A stretch of 64,000 nucleotides of DNA from Nitrospirillum amazonense. Its GTDB lineage: Bacteria > Pseudomonadota > Alphaproteobacteria > Azospirillales > Azospirillaceae. Made by a program: the position numbers and the translations under genes. The notes under the pieces were generated by a model, which was not told the origin of the DNA, ran no database searches, and saw only the letters and a program-made list of their open reading frames with translations. The stretch is taken from assembly GCF_007828045.1 (NCBI RefSeq), contig NZ_VITN01000004.1, forward strand, positions 124,001 through 188,000. Direction: 5' to 3'. Positions 44,151-55,933 of this stretch are shown one piece after another; position 1 is the stretch's first letter, and each line of letters opens with the position of its first letter.

Positions 44151-46670
44151 GTGGCCGCTTCCCCCTCCCGCCCGTCCTCCGCCCCGTCCGCGACGCCGCC
44201 GGAAAGCCTGGCCGGCGGGGCGGGCGTGGCGCTGGTGGTTGGAGCACCGTTGGCAGTGGCCGCATTATTCCTGGCCGCAGCCGTGTCGTGGGGCGTAATG
44301 GACCATCCGCTCTCTTCAGTGGTCGCACTGGCCGCCGCGGCGGTCTTCGTGCCAATGGCGCTGATGGGCGGGCGTTGGTATCGCCAGCTGGCCGTGCTGC
44401 GCGCGGTGGTGGAGGCGGTGCCCGACGCCCTGGCCGTGGCGGGGGCGGATGGGCGCCTGCTGGCGGCCAACGGCGCGTTCACGGCCCTGGCCAATGCCGC
44501 CGACGCGACGCGGGTGGTCGATATCCTGGCCCACCACTGCCGGGAGGGGGCCGACACCCAGCGCCTGCGCGACCTGGAGGAGGCCGTGCGCCGGGGCGAG
44601 GGGGGCGAGGCCTTCGTCGTGGTCGTCGATGACGCGTCCGGCCAAGCGGGCGGCGTGGCACGGCCGGCGCCGCGCCTGGTGGTGGCGCGGCCCCTGGCCG
44701 CCGCGGGCCAGGCCGGCTTGTCGGAGTGGCGGGTGCGCAGCGGCGGCGCCATCCCGGTGGCGGGCAGCCATCCCTGGCGCGAGCTGTGGGACCTGGCGCC
44801 CCTGGGCGTCATGCTGGTCGATGGCGCCGGCACCCTGTTGCGTGTGAACCTGACGCTGGCCGACTGGCTGGGCCATACCCGCGACCTGCTGGAGGATGGC
44901 AGCCGCCACCTGCGCGACCTGCTGGCCACGCCGCCATTGGGGGAGCTGTTTCCCGGGCGCCTGGCCGGCATGGCGGAGGTGGAACTGGCGGCAGCCCGCG
45001 CGGCCCCCTTGCGCGCCAGCGTGCTGCACGTGGCGTCGTCGTCCGGCGGCAGCCTGATCTTCCTGGGCGACCTCACCCGCGAGACGGCGCGGGAGGAGGA
45101 GCTGCGCCGGGCGGAGCAGCGCTTCCAGCGCTTCTTCCAGTTCGCGCCCACCGGCTTCGCCTTCGTGGACGGGGAATTCCGCCTGGCGGAGTGCAACCCC
45201 ACCTTCCTCACCATGGCCGACCTGCGGCTGGGCGATGTGCAGGGCGAGCCCATCGCCAGCCTGTTCCAGCCGGAACACCGCGCCAACCTGCTGGCCCGCC
45301 TGGGTGAGGTGCTGGAGGGCCGGCCGCCGACGGGCGCCGGCGGGGGCATGGGCACGCCGGTGGAGGCGCGGCTGCGCGGGGCCTCCGGTGCCGTGGTGCA
45401 CGTCTATTCCCGGCGTTTCGACGGCGAGGGTGACGGCGATCGTGGCCTGATCCTGCACCTGGTGGACATGACCGCCCAGAAGAACCTGGAGGCGCAGTTC
45501 GTCCAGTCGCAGAAGATGCAGGCCATCGGACAGCTTGCCGGCGGCGTGGCGCACGACTTCAACAACCTGCTGACGGCCATGATCGGCTTCTGCGACCTGC
45601 TGCTGCTGCGGCACAAGCCGGGCGACCAGTCGTTCAGCGACATCATGCAGATCAAGCAGAACGCCAACCGCGCCGCCAACCTGGTGCGCCAGTTGCTGGC
45701 CTTCTCCCGCCAGCAGACGCTGCAGCCCCGGGTGCTGAGCATCACCGACGTGCTGGCCGAACTGTCCAACCTGCTGCGGCGCCTGATCGGCGAGAACATC
45801 GAGCTGCGCATGCTGCACGGCCGCGACACCGGCCTGGTGCGGGTGGACCAGGGGCAGCTGGAACAGGTCATCATCAACCTGGTGGTGAACGCCCGCGACG
45901 CCATGCCCAAGGGCGGGCGGCTGACCATCGTCACCGGCAACCTGCACACCACCGAGCCCATCCGCCATGAGACGGAGGAGATGCCGCCCGGCGACTGGGT
46001 GGTGGTGGAGGTGATCGACACCGGCATCGGCATCCCGCCGGAAAACCTGCAGCGCATCTTCGAGCCCTTCTTCTCCACCAAGGAGGTGGGGTCGGGCACG
46101 GGGCTGGGCCTGTCCACCGTCTATGGCATCGTGCGCCAGACCGGCGGCTTCGTGTTCGTGGAGAGCAAGCCGGGGGAGGGGGCCAAATTCTCCATCCACC
46201 TGCCGCGCCTGGACGAGAAGGCGCTGGCCCAGGCGGCCCCGGCGGAGGAGTCCAAGGACAAGGCCGCCGCCGACCTTACCGGCATGGGCACCGTGCTGCT
46301 GGTGGAGGATGAGGACGCCGTGCGCGTCTTCGGCGCCCGCGCCCTGCGCAACAAGGGCTACACCGTGCTGGAGGCCCGCAGCGGCGAGGAGGCGCTGGAC
46401 CTGCTGCAGGGGGAACGGGGCGGCGACGTGGACCTCATCGTCACCGATGTGGTCATGCCCCAGATGGACGGCCCCACCATGATCGAGCAGGTGCGCCGAT
46501 TCCGCCCCGACGTGAAGGTCATCTTCATCTCCGGCTATGCCGAGGATCGTTTCCGGCATTCGCTGAAGGACGGCGCCGTGGTCGACTTCCTGCCCAAGCC
46601 CTTCAGCCTGAAGCAGTTGGCGGCCAAGGTGAAGGAAGTGATGGAAGGCGCCCCGCGCCCGGGCGGCTGA
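44151..46670 (+). CDS. cckA: hybrid histidine kinase CckA
   Basis: About 839 residues. It has two membrane helices (about 25-50 and 58-78) and two PAS-like regions, the second starting RRAEQRFQRFFQFAPTGFAFVDGEF. The HisKA helix carries GQLAGGVAHDFNNLLTAMIGF (phospho-His). The HATPase has VVNARDAMPKGG and GSGTGLGLSTVYGIV. The C-terminal receiver has VTDVVMPQMDGP. CckA passes phosphate through ChpT to CtrA and controls cell cycle and flagellar genes. GTG 44151 is chosen because GAGG lies 9 bases upstream (44138-44141). A TTG at 44085 is an alternative. Confidence 0.95.
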   Translation: MAASPSRPSSAPSATPPESLAGGAGVALVVGAPLAVAALFLAAAVSWGVMDHPLSSVVALAAAAVFVPMALMGGRWYRQLAVLRAVVEAVPDALAVAGADGRLLAANGAFTALANAADATRVVDILAHHCREGADTQRLRDLEEAVRRGEGGEAFVVVVDDASGQAGGVARPAPRLVVARPLAAAGQAGLSEWRVRSGGAIPVAGSHPWRELWDLAPLGVMLVDGAGTLLRVNLTLADWLGHTRDLLEDGSRHLRDLLATPPLGELFPGRLAGMAEVELAAARAAPLRASVLHVASSSGGSLIFLGDLTRETAREEELRRAEQRFQRFFQFAPTGFAFVDGEFRLAECNPTFLTMADLRLGDVQGEPIASLFQPEHRANLLARLGEVLEGRPPTGAGGGMGTPVEARLRGASGAVVHVYSRRFDGEGDGDRGLILHLVDMTAQKNLEAQFVQSQKMQAIGQLAGGVAHDFNNLLTAMIGFCDLLLLRHKPGDQSFSDIMQIKQNANRAANLVRQLLAFSRQQTLQPRVLSITDVLAELSNLLRRLIGENIELRMLHGRDTGLVRVDQGQLEQVIINLVVNARDAMPKGGRLTIVTGNLHTTEPIRHETEEMPPGDWVVVEVIDTGIGIPPENLQRIFEPFFSTKEVGSGTGLGLSTVYGIVRQTGGFVFVESKPGEGAKFSIHLPRLDEKALAQAAPAEESKDKAAADLTGMGTVLLVEDEDAVRVFGARALRNKGYTVLEARSGEEALDLLQGERGGDVDLIVTDVVMPQMDGPTMIEQVRRFRPDVKVIFISGYAEDRFRHSLKDGAVVDFLPKPFSLKQLAAKVKEVMEGAPRPGG

Positions 46671-46682
46671 AGGCCTTGGCTG

Positions 46683-46800
46683 GCCGCGCGCGAATCCGGA
46701 GCGCGCCACTAGGCCCCGACCGGGGCCGCCGCAGCGAGCACCGAAGGGCGGAGCGAGGAAGCCAAGCGGCCGGATGGCCGCGCCCGGCGCTTGAGGGCAT
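46683..46800 (+). ncRNA. structured element, copy A
   Basis: A GC-rich segment with four in-order stems. Stem 1 is GCGCGC (46686-46691 / 46701-46706) around the nonamer GAATCCGGA. Stem 2 is GGCCCC-GACC-GGGGCC (46712-46727). Stem 3 is GCGGCC-GGAT-GGCCGC (46766-46781). Stem 4 is GCCC / GGGC (46782-46785 / 46795-46798). Copy B, 123-133 bases downstream, keeps the loops and shows compensatory changes in the stems. The strand is assumed. It could equally be a DNA-level repeat. Confidence 0.5.
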
Positions 46801-46807
46801 TCAAAGA

Positions 46808-46934
46808 CAAACCGAATCCGGAACGCGGTGATTAGGCCCCGACCGGGGCCGCCGCAGCTTTCCGGGGAACGAAGTGGACTGGAAACCGAGGAAGCCATGC
46901 CGGCGGACGCCGGTGCCCGGCGTCTGAGGGCATC
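46808..46934 (+). ncRNA. structured element, copy B
   Basis: A homolog of copy A in the same orientation. It shares the nonamer GAATCCGGA, a 26-base block (46833-46858, same as 46710-46735), GAGGAAGCC (46888-46896) and an almost identical 19-base end (46915-46933). Stem 3 is GCCGGC-GGAC-GCCGGT (46899-46914) against GCGGCC-GGAT-GGCCGC in copy A, with two double compensatory changes. The middle segment (46859-46887) differs and can form TTTCC / GGAAA. It ends just before the recA promoter region. Confidence 0.5.
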
Positions 46935-46941
46935 ATAACAA

Positions 46942-46966
46942 GAACAAAAAAGAACAAAAGATCAAC
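46942..46966 (+). promoter_or_regulatory. possible imperfect SOS operator of recA
   Basis: GAAC occurs at 46942 and 46952 with a 6-base spacer. GAAC at 46952 and CAAC at 46963 have the normal 7-base spacer but one mismatch. No perfect GTTC-N7-GTTC box was found before recA, so this is the best, imperfect, LexA candidate. Confidence 0.4.
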
Positions 46967-47063
46967 AAACCCTCTTTCCAGACCAGAACAGACCATGTAC
47001 GTTCTCCCTCACCACAGCCGTTGAACGCCCGTTGGCCGTATGCGACAAGAGGGGGACAGCAAG

Positions 47064-48140
<1,077 letters not shown>

Positions 48141-48200
48141 TGCCTTCGTCGTGGCCAAACAAAGGGCGAATGCCCTGACCGCGCCTGAGGAATGTGAATG

Positions 48201-48235
48201 AAAAAGGCGGGCCGGTGACGGTCCGCCTTTTTCAC
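48201..48235 (+). terminator. terminator of recA
   Basis: AAAAAGGCGG(G)CC and GG(T)CCGCCTTTTT form a long stem around GGTGAC with a T5 tail. Confidence 0.9.
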
Positions 48236-48372
48236 GCCTGTTCTCATTCTTTAGGTCTGGGTGAGGTAGGGGCCGTCGATTTGCCGGGATCGCGGCCTTA
48301 TCCTGACCCCACCCAGAGGACGGGGCCAGAGGACGGGGCCAGAGGGCGGGCCGGAGGAAAGGGAGGGCGGCG

Positions 48373-48894
48373 ATGGCGGGGCGTCTCGGAAGCGTCGGAC
48401 TCATTGTTCTGCTGGCCACATTGGCGTTGGTCCCCATCGGCCGGGCGGCGGCGCCCACGGCTATCGCCATCCCCGACTTCGGCTTTGTCGACACCTCGGG
48501 TGAGGCGGGGGATCAGCAGGCGGCGCACACGGCCCGGCTGGCGGAACTGACCCAGGGCCTGAAGGCCGAGCTGGGGAGCGGCGGCCGCTATCGGGTGCTG
48601 TCCCTGGCCTGCGGCGGGGCGGGCGGCGGGATGGATTGCCGTGCCGCCGATCCCGCCGCCTTGGCGGAGGCCGCCCGCCGGGCCGGCGCCCGGGTGCTGG
48701 TGCTGGGGGATGTGCACAAGACCAGCACCCTGCTGCTCAGCACCAAGGTCCAGGTTCTGGACGTCCAGACCAACAGGCTGCTGCTGGACCGCTTCCTGTC
48801 CTTTCGTGGTGACAATGACGAGGCCTGGCGGCGCATGACGCACTTCATCGCCCGCGAACTGGACGGCTTGGCGCTGGACGGCACCGCCCCCTGA
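48373..48894 (+). CDS. secreted DUF2380/DUF3280-like protein
   Basis: 173 residues. A signal peptide (GSVGLIVLLATLALVPIGRAAA) is followed by AIAIPDFGFVDTSGE, then GARVLVLGDVHKTSTLLLSTKVQVLDVQTNRLLLDRFLSFRGDNDEAWRRM. This order of an IPDF strand, a central GA-VLVLGDVHK strand and a WRR-M end resembles DUF2380/DUF3280 proteins. They are periplasmic and uncharacterised, sometimes near alcohol or methylamine oxidation genes. Two Cys (LACGG, MDCRA) may pair. It is a single gene convergent with the DUF2867-like gene. Confidence 0.65.
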   Translation: MAGRLGSVGLIVLLATLALVPIGRAAAPTAIAIPDFGFVDTSGEAGDQQAAHTARLAELTQGLKAELGSGGRYRVLSLACGGAGGGMDCRAADPAALAEAARRAGARVLVLGDVHKTSTLLLSTKVQVLDVQTNRLLLDRFLSFRGDNDEAWRRMTHFIARELDGLALDGTAP

Positions 48895-48898
48895 CCTC

Positions 48899-49390
48899 TT
48901 ACGGGGATACCACCTGACTCAGCATGGTGCGCACCACCTGGCGGTGAAAGGGCATGATCAGGGTGAGGTAGGCTCGGCCCAGCCAGTTGTGGGTGCGCAC
49001 CACCGTGGTGGCGGTGACCTGGCAGTTGCCCGTTTCCTGGCGCACGTCGATCACGGCGCGGAAATCCAGGTGCTTGTCCGCCATGCCCAGCACCACCCGG
49101 TCCGGCCCGCTGCTGAGGATGGGGAAGATGCCGATGTGGCCGGCGCGCGGGGACTCAGAGCCTGCCGGCGGCCGGGGCGCCTTCAGGCCGAGGGGCGCCA
49201 CGATGGCGTTGCGCAGGGCCATCAGCCGGCGCACCCAGGCGGGGGAGGTGCCCATCATGCGCTGGGCCGCGGCCGGGGCATCGACGACGGTCCCGTCAGG
49301 CGCCAGCATCAGGCGAAAGGCGTCGGCGAACTGGGCGCCGGGCAGCAGGGCCCAGGTGTCGGCCGCAGGGGTGATTTCCTGGACGGTCAT
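48899..49390 (-). CDS. DUF2867-like protein
   Basis: 163 residues. It opens with ADAFRLMLAPDGTVVDAPAAAQRMMGTSPAWVRRLMALRNAIVAPLGLKAP. A middle part follows with GIFPILSSGPDRVVLGMADKHLDFRAVIDV, and the end is VVRTHNWLGRAYLTLIMPFHRQVVRTML. This is the DUF2867 pattern of START-like small proteins. No signal peptide is present, and the function is unknown. It is convergent with the DUF2380-like gene, with only 4 bases between them, and divergent from the gene at 49537. Confidence 0.78.
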   Translation of the reverse strand: MTVQEITPAADTWALLPGAQFADAFRLMLAPDGTVVDAPAAAQRMMGTSPAWVRRLMALRNAIVAPLGLKAPRPPAGSESPRAGHIGIFPILSSGPDRVVLGMADKHLDFRAVIDVRQETGNCQVTATTVVRTHNWLGRAYLTLIMPFHRQVVRTMLSQVVSP

Positions 49391-49536
49391 GGCGGTGCCT
49401 CCTCACGGTCCGCCCCCATCCTACCCCCGCCACCCCCAAAGGCGTAATGCCGCTTAATTGCAGAACTGAGATCAAAAGCGTATCATCCGCACCGATCGCA
49501 TGAATGCGAAGACCACGGACCCAAAATGGGGGGCGG

Positions 49537-50568
49537 ATGATGGTTTCGACCACAGGCGCGTACGGCTATTCCCAGGCGCAAAGCCTGGCTTCCTCGGTGA
49601 CGCAGCAGACGTCGCTGTTCGGTGGCGCGTCCACCGCCAACGCTCCCAAAACCACCGCCGAAAAAGTCGCCGCCGCCTTGCAGAAGGGCGATACGGCCGG
49701 GGCCATCGGCGCCTTCGTCGATGAAAAGACCCTGAAAAAACTGACCAAGCTGCAGGCCGACGCCACCCAGCTGGACAAGCAGATCAAGCAGAAATCCGCC
49801 GACAACGACAAGAAGGCGGCCCAGGACAAGGTCGACAACGCCAAGCGCCAACTGAAGGCCCTGCGCATGCGCGCCCAGCTGGCCGCCGCCATGGGCGACA
49901 AGCAGGCCGCCGCCCGCATCGCGCGCGAGGCGGCGGACGTGGCCAAGTCCCTGGGCTCCGCCGCGCAAGAGTATGCCGGCGCCGTGAAGAACGGCGCCAC
50001 GGTCGGCGGCACCGGCGGCGACTCCTCCGGCGCCTCGGGCGCCAGCGGGACGGCCACCGGTGGCGCCACCACCGACATCGCCGGCGCCGGCAGCGACGCC
50101 GCCCAGATCCAGGCCACCGCCGCCGGTACCCAGAACCCGTCCAACCCACAGGCGGGCGGCCAGGCCGCCACGGCTCAAGCCGTCAAGGGGGCCGGCGCCG
50201 ACGCCACCCTGCAGACGGGCGACGCCCAGGCCGCGGCCAACGACGGCAAGACCGACAAGCCTGGCATCATCCAGGTCCCCAGCACGGAGGAGGAGACGGC
50301 GGCGCGGAAAGAGCGCATGGAGTTCATGGGCAACGTCCGCACCCTGATGGACCAGGCGCGCAGCGTCTATGCCCAGGCCAAGAACATCCTGGAGCGCAAG
50401 CGCAAGCCCGGCGATCCCCAGGACGCCGACCACAGCGCCCGGGACATCGCCGACGCCGCCAAGCAGGTGGATGCCGCCGACCAGGACCTGGCGGCCGGCA
50501 CCACCCCCGCCGTGCCCACGGCACCCACGGTCATCGCCACGCCCAACAACACCCTGCTGCTGGTCTGA
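49537..50568 (+). CDS. hypothetical Ala/Lys-rich coiled-coil protein
   Basis: About 343 residues. The N-terminus is Ser/Thr/Gln-rich (MMVSTTGAYGYSQAQSL), without a signal peptide. A helical coiled-coil region lies at about 60-150 (KTLKKLTKLQADATQLDKQI, DKKAAQDKVDNAKRQLKALRMR). A Gly/Ala/Ser/Thr-rich spacer follows, then a second helix (ERMEFMGNVRTLMDQARSVYAQAKNILERKR). The start is ATG 49537 or 49540, with GGGGGGCGG just before. Composition and the QAQSLASSVTQQ opening recall proteins handled by type III or flagellar export, but no such signal can be proven. The family is not recognised. Confidence 0.65.
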   Translation: MMVSTTGAYGYSQAQSLASSVTQQTSLFGGASTANAPKTTAEKVAAALQKGDTAGAIGAFVDEKTLKKLTKLQADATQLDKQIKQKSADNDKKAAQDKVDNAKRQLKALRMRAQLAAAMGDKQAAARIAREAADVAKSLGSAAQEYAGAVKNGATVGGTGGDSSGASGASGTATGGATTDIAGAGSDAAQIQATAAGTQNPSNPQAGGQAATAQAVKGAGADATLQTGDAQAAANDGKTDKPGIIQVPSTEEETAARKERMEFMGNVRTLMDQARSVYAQAKNILERKRKPGDPQDADHSARDIADAAKQVDAADQDLAAGTTPAVPTAPTVIATPNNTLLLV

Positions 50569-50732
50569 CGGGGCCGTCGCGCTCCATCTGGAATGGAAAG
50601 CGGTGAAAAGCCGCGCGCCCGGGGCTTCATCGCCCCCATCCCATGGACAGCCCCCGTATCCGCACGCTACAAACCCTGTCCCGGTGTTTCGCGCCCGGGG
50701 ATGTTCCTTCGCATGCTTAAGGCTGTTGCCCG

Positions 50733-53405
<2,673 letters not shown>

Positions 53406-53411
53406 AATGCG

Positions 53412-53454
53412 AAACAACACATCGGCGTGGGGGCGACTTCATGCCGATGTTGTT
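53412..53454 (+). terminator. hairpin after alaS
   Basis: AACAAC(AC)ATCGGC pairs with GCCGATGTTGTT across a 16-base loop (one two-base bulge). There is no U-run beyond TTGTT, so it may be a terminator or a processing element. Confidence 0.5.
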
Positions 53455-53520
53455 CCTGGCTCTATCCTCTCGCGCCCTTTACCTTAGGACGCGACCGCCT
53501 GGCGCTTGAGGGACACGCAC

Positions 53521-54366
53521 ATGAAATTCCAAGGGACGGACACGTACGTTGCGACTGATGACCTGCGGGTCGCCGTCAACGCCGCCGTCACCTTGCAGCG
53601 TCCCTTGCTGGTGAAGGGGGAACCGGGGACGGGCAAGACCGTGCTGGCGCAGGAGGTGGCGAACGCCCTGGGGCGGCCGCTGCTGCAATGGCATGTGAAG
53701 TCCACCACCAAGGCGCAGCAGGGCCTGTACGAGTACGACGCCGTCAGCCGCCTGCGCGACGGCCAGCTGGGCGACTCCCGCGTCAACGACATCGCCAACT
53801 ACATCCGCAAGGGCAAGCTGTGGGAGGCGTTCGAGGCCGACGTGGCCCCGGTGCTGCTGATCGATGAGATCGACAAGGCGGACATCGAGTTCCCCAACGA
53901 CCTGTTGCAGGAACTCGACCGCATGGAATTCTTCGTCTACGAGACGGGGCAGACCATCAAGGCGCGGCAGCGGCCGGTGGTCATCATTACCTCCAACAAC
54001 GAGAAGGAGTTGCCGGACGCCTTCCTGCGCCGCTGCTTCTTCCATTACATCCGCTTCCCCGATGCGGAGACCATGGCCCGCATCGTCGATGTGCACTTCC
54101 CCAATCTGAAGCAGGACCTGCTGCGCGACGCCCTGACCCTGTTCTATGAGGTGCGCGAGGTGCCGGGCCTGAAGAAGAAGCCCTCCACCTCCGAACTGCT
54201 GGACTGGATCAAGCTGCTGATGATCGAGGATATCGATCCGGCGGTGCTGCGCCAGCGCGACCCGAAGAAATCCATCCCGCCGCTGCACGGCGCCCTGCTG
54301 AAGAACGAGCAGGACGTGCATCTGTTCGAGCGCCTGGCCTTCCTGGCGCGGCGGGAGCGGGACTAA
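53521..54366 (+). CDS. MoxR-family AAA+ ATPase
   Basis: 281 residues. Walker A is VKGEPGTGKTVLAQEVA. Walker B is VLLIDEIDKADIEFPNDLLQELDRMEF. Sensor 1 is VVIITSNNEKELPDAFLRRCFFHYIRFPD. MoxR ATPases act as chaperones with VWA partner proteins, inserting metals or cofactors or assembling complexes, as in the CoxD/CoxE pair. ATG 53521 (MKFQGTDTY) is used, with GAGGG 11 bases upstream. The expected VWA partner is not next to it but lies at 61247, so the pair has been split. Confidence 0.93.
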   Translation: MKFQGTDTYVATDDLRVAVNAAVTLQRPLLVKGEPGTGKTVLAQEVANALGRPLLQWHVKSTTKAQQGLYEYDAVSRLRDGQLGDSRVNDIANYIRKGKLWEAFEADVAPVLLIDEIDKADIEFPNDLLQELDRMEFFVYETGQTIKARQRPVVIITSNNEKELPDAFLRRCFFHYIRFPDAETMARIVDVHFPNLKQDLLRDALTLFYEVREVPGLKKKPSTSELLDWIKLLMIEDIDPAVLRQRDPKKSIPPLHGALLKNEQDVHLFERLAFLARRERD

Positions 54367-54404
54367 GCTGCCCAGGGTAATGATGTTCTAAATTGGGAGA
54401 GCGC

Positions 54405-55142
54405 ATGAGCACAGAGAATGGTGGAGTTCACGCGGATATAAAGGAAATGATTGGCTTGACGGCCAGTTATGATCCATTCCGTGAGATTTGTTTTATGGAG
54501 CGTCTTTCCGGCAAGGTGCTTCTTCAGGTTGGAATATTTCTTTTGTGTTCTGTCGTCGCGGTTTGTGCGATTTTTCCTAAATATGTATTTGAAATCATGA
54601 TCAATTTAATTGGAAATGGCGCGAGTTCGCCAAGTATTATTTTGACGGATATTGCGCCGGCCATCATACTCATATCTGCATTTACCTGTCTTGTTGTTTT
54701 ATGTGGCCGGCTAATTCCCTATTTTGTTGCCGGTGGGTTAATCATTTGGCTGGGGGAGCACGAAAACGCATTGTCTGTGTTTATTAAGAAAGGCCCTATT
54801 GCGGATACTTATATAGACATTAAAATTATTCTCGAAGATCTTTCATTTGATGGAAATTTCTTGAACTTGTGTGAAATTGGGAAATTGGAGTTCGCTTACT
54901 ATTCTTCTTCTAAGAAAATTCCAATCATGCGAGTTTCTCTAGGGGAGAAATTAAAGAGTCACAATTTTGATGAAGGTCGTTTGCTCAGAATTACCTTGCT
55001 GCATGTCCATGAAATGACGGGCGTGAGAAAGGCGCAAGTTCTTTATCTGGATAAGGAGCTGCTTGCCAAAGCGGCGGAGCGGAAAGTTAAGAAGGCGGCG
55101 GCAGCGTCCATGTCGCCGCAGTTGGCATCTGAACCTTCCTAA
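54405..55142 (+). CDS. AT-rich orphan membrane protein
   Basis: 245 residues. Two hydrophobic regions (LLQVGIFLLCSVVAVCAIFPKYVFEIMI at about 37-64, APAIILISAFTCLVVLCGRLIPYFVAGGLIIWL at about 84-116) are followed by a soluble domain with alternating strands (FAYYSSSKKIPIMRVSLGEKL) and a Lys/Ala-rich tail. Base composition is far lower in GC than every neighbour, and third positions are often A or T, which indicates recent acquisition. ATG 54405 has GGGAGAG nearby. No family is recognised. It lies 39 bases after moxR. Confidence 0.7.
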   Translation: MSTENGGVHADIKEMIGLTASYDPFREICFMERLSGKVLLQVGIFLLCSVVAVCAIFPKYVFEIMINLIGNGASSPSIILTDIAPAIILISAFTCLVVLCGRLIPYFVAGGLIIWLGEHENALSVFIKKGPIADTYIDIKIILEDLSFDGNFLNLCEIGKLEFAYYSSSKKIPIMRVSLGEKLKSHNFDEGRLLRITLLHVHEMTGVRKAQVLYLDKELLAKAAERKVKKAAAASMSPQLASEPS

Positions 55143-55305
55143 ACGCGACGCTTGCATTTAAACCAAACCTCCCCAGCGTCGGTCTCAGGTTGAAGGGGTG
55201 AGGTCAAGGAAATCAAGCATCTCCGTCCGAAGTCCCGGACCCATCGCGTCATCGCTTGTGTGCACTGCAACATTCATCACAGCACATCCGACGGCGTTTG
55301 CGCTA

Positions 55306-55329
55306 ACACTGTTGACATCTCAACAGTGT
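55306..55329. promoter_or_regulatory. 24-bp perfect dyad, candidate operator
   Basis: ACACTGTTGA-CATC-TCAACAGTGT is a perfect 10-base inverted repeat with a 4-base spacer, just upstream of the gene at 55346. Its length and symmetry suit a dimeric repressor or a LuxR-type activator. Confidence 0.6.
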
Positions 55330-55345
55330 GCGAAGGGTTGCGGTC

Positions 55346-55933
55346 ATGGGTGCCGGTATCATGCGGCGGTGGATGGTGGCGGTGGTGGTGGGCGGGCTGG
55401 CGGCGGTGCCGCAGGTGGCCCACGCCGGAGCCGGCCTGGGGCTGGAGATGGTGTGCGCCGACGCGGTGAACGCCGCCCCGATGGTGGGCCGGCTTCCCCC
55501 CTTCGCCCGCATGCTGGGCCTGATGCCGGCGCACCCCACGCCGGTGCCCACGGCCGCCTGCGCGGCGGGATACCAGGCGCTGTGGACGCGCAAGTCGGCG
55601 CCTGCCCCTGAAATGCCCGTCGCGGCCGGGCCCGTGCGCGACACCGCCTGGGGGCCGCTGGCCTTCGATGGCTTGGCCGAGGCGCGCGATCTGGGGCTTT
55701 ATACCCACTATGCCGGTGCCTTGCTGGCGGGCCTGCCCGCTGACTTGGCGGTGCGGGGGGATCGGATGCGGACCGCCGCCGTAGCCCGGCTGATCGTCAT
55801 TGGCCAGAGCTTGGCCGCAAGCGCTTACCGCCCGGTCGCGGCCCTGCACCGCGCCTATCGCGACCCCACGGAACCGTCACCCGCGCGCATGGCCCGTCTG
55901 CTGCGTCCCGGGGCGGACACGCAGAGCCCCTGA
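55346..55933 (+). CDS. secreted hypothetical protein
   Basis: 195 residues. A signal peptide (GIMRRWMVAVVVGGLAAVPQVAHA) is followed by a domain with two Cys (EMVCADAV, AACAAGYQ), Pro-rich turns (MPAHPTPVPT) and a helical C-terminal half (DGLAEARDLGLYTHYAGALLAGLPADLAV). ATG 55346 is chosen because AAGGG lies 9 bases upstream. GTG 55328 overlaps the dyad, and ATG 55361 is also possible. I know no family match. The upstream dyad suggests individual control. Confidence 0.6.
   Translation: MGAGIMRRWMVAVVVGGLAAVPQVAHAGAGLGLEMVCADAVNAAPMVGRLPPFARMLGLMPAHPTPVPTAACAAGYQALWTRKSAPAPEMPVAAGPVRDTAWGPLAFDGLAEARDLGLYTHYAGALLAGLPADLAVRGDRMRTAAVARLIVIGQSLAASAYRPVAALHRAYRDPTEPSPARMARLLRPGADTQSP

Noticed and set aside
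44316-46898. An 860-codon antisense frame across cckA
   Set aside because: Antisense to a clearly recognised histidine kinase, with the same unnatural His/Gln/Gly-rich composition.
53495-53520. A GGCGCTTGAGGG match to the end of the structured element between cckA and recA
   Set aside because: Only 12 bases match and no stem or other conserved block is present; it is the ribosome-site region of the MoxR gene.
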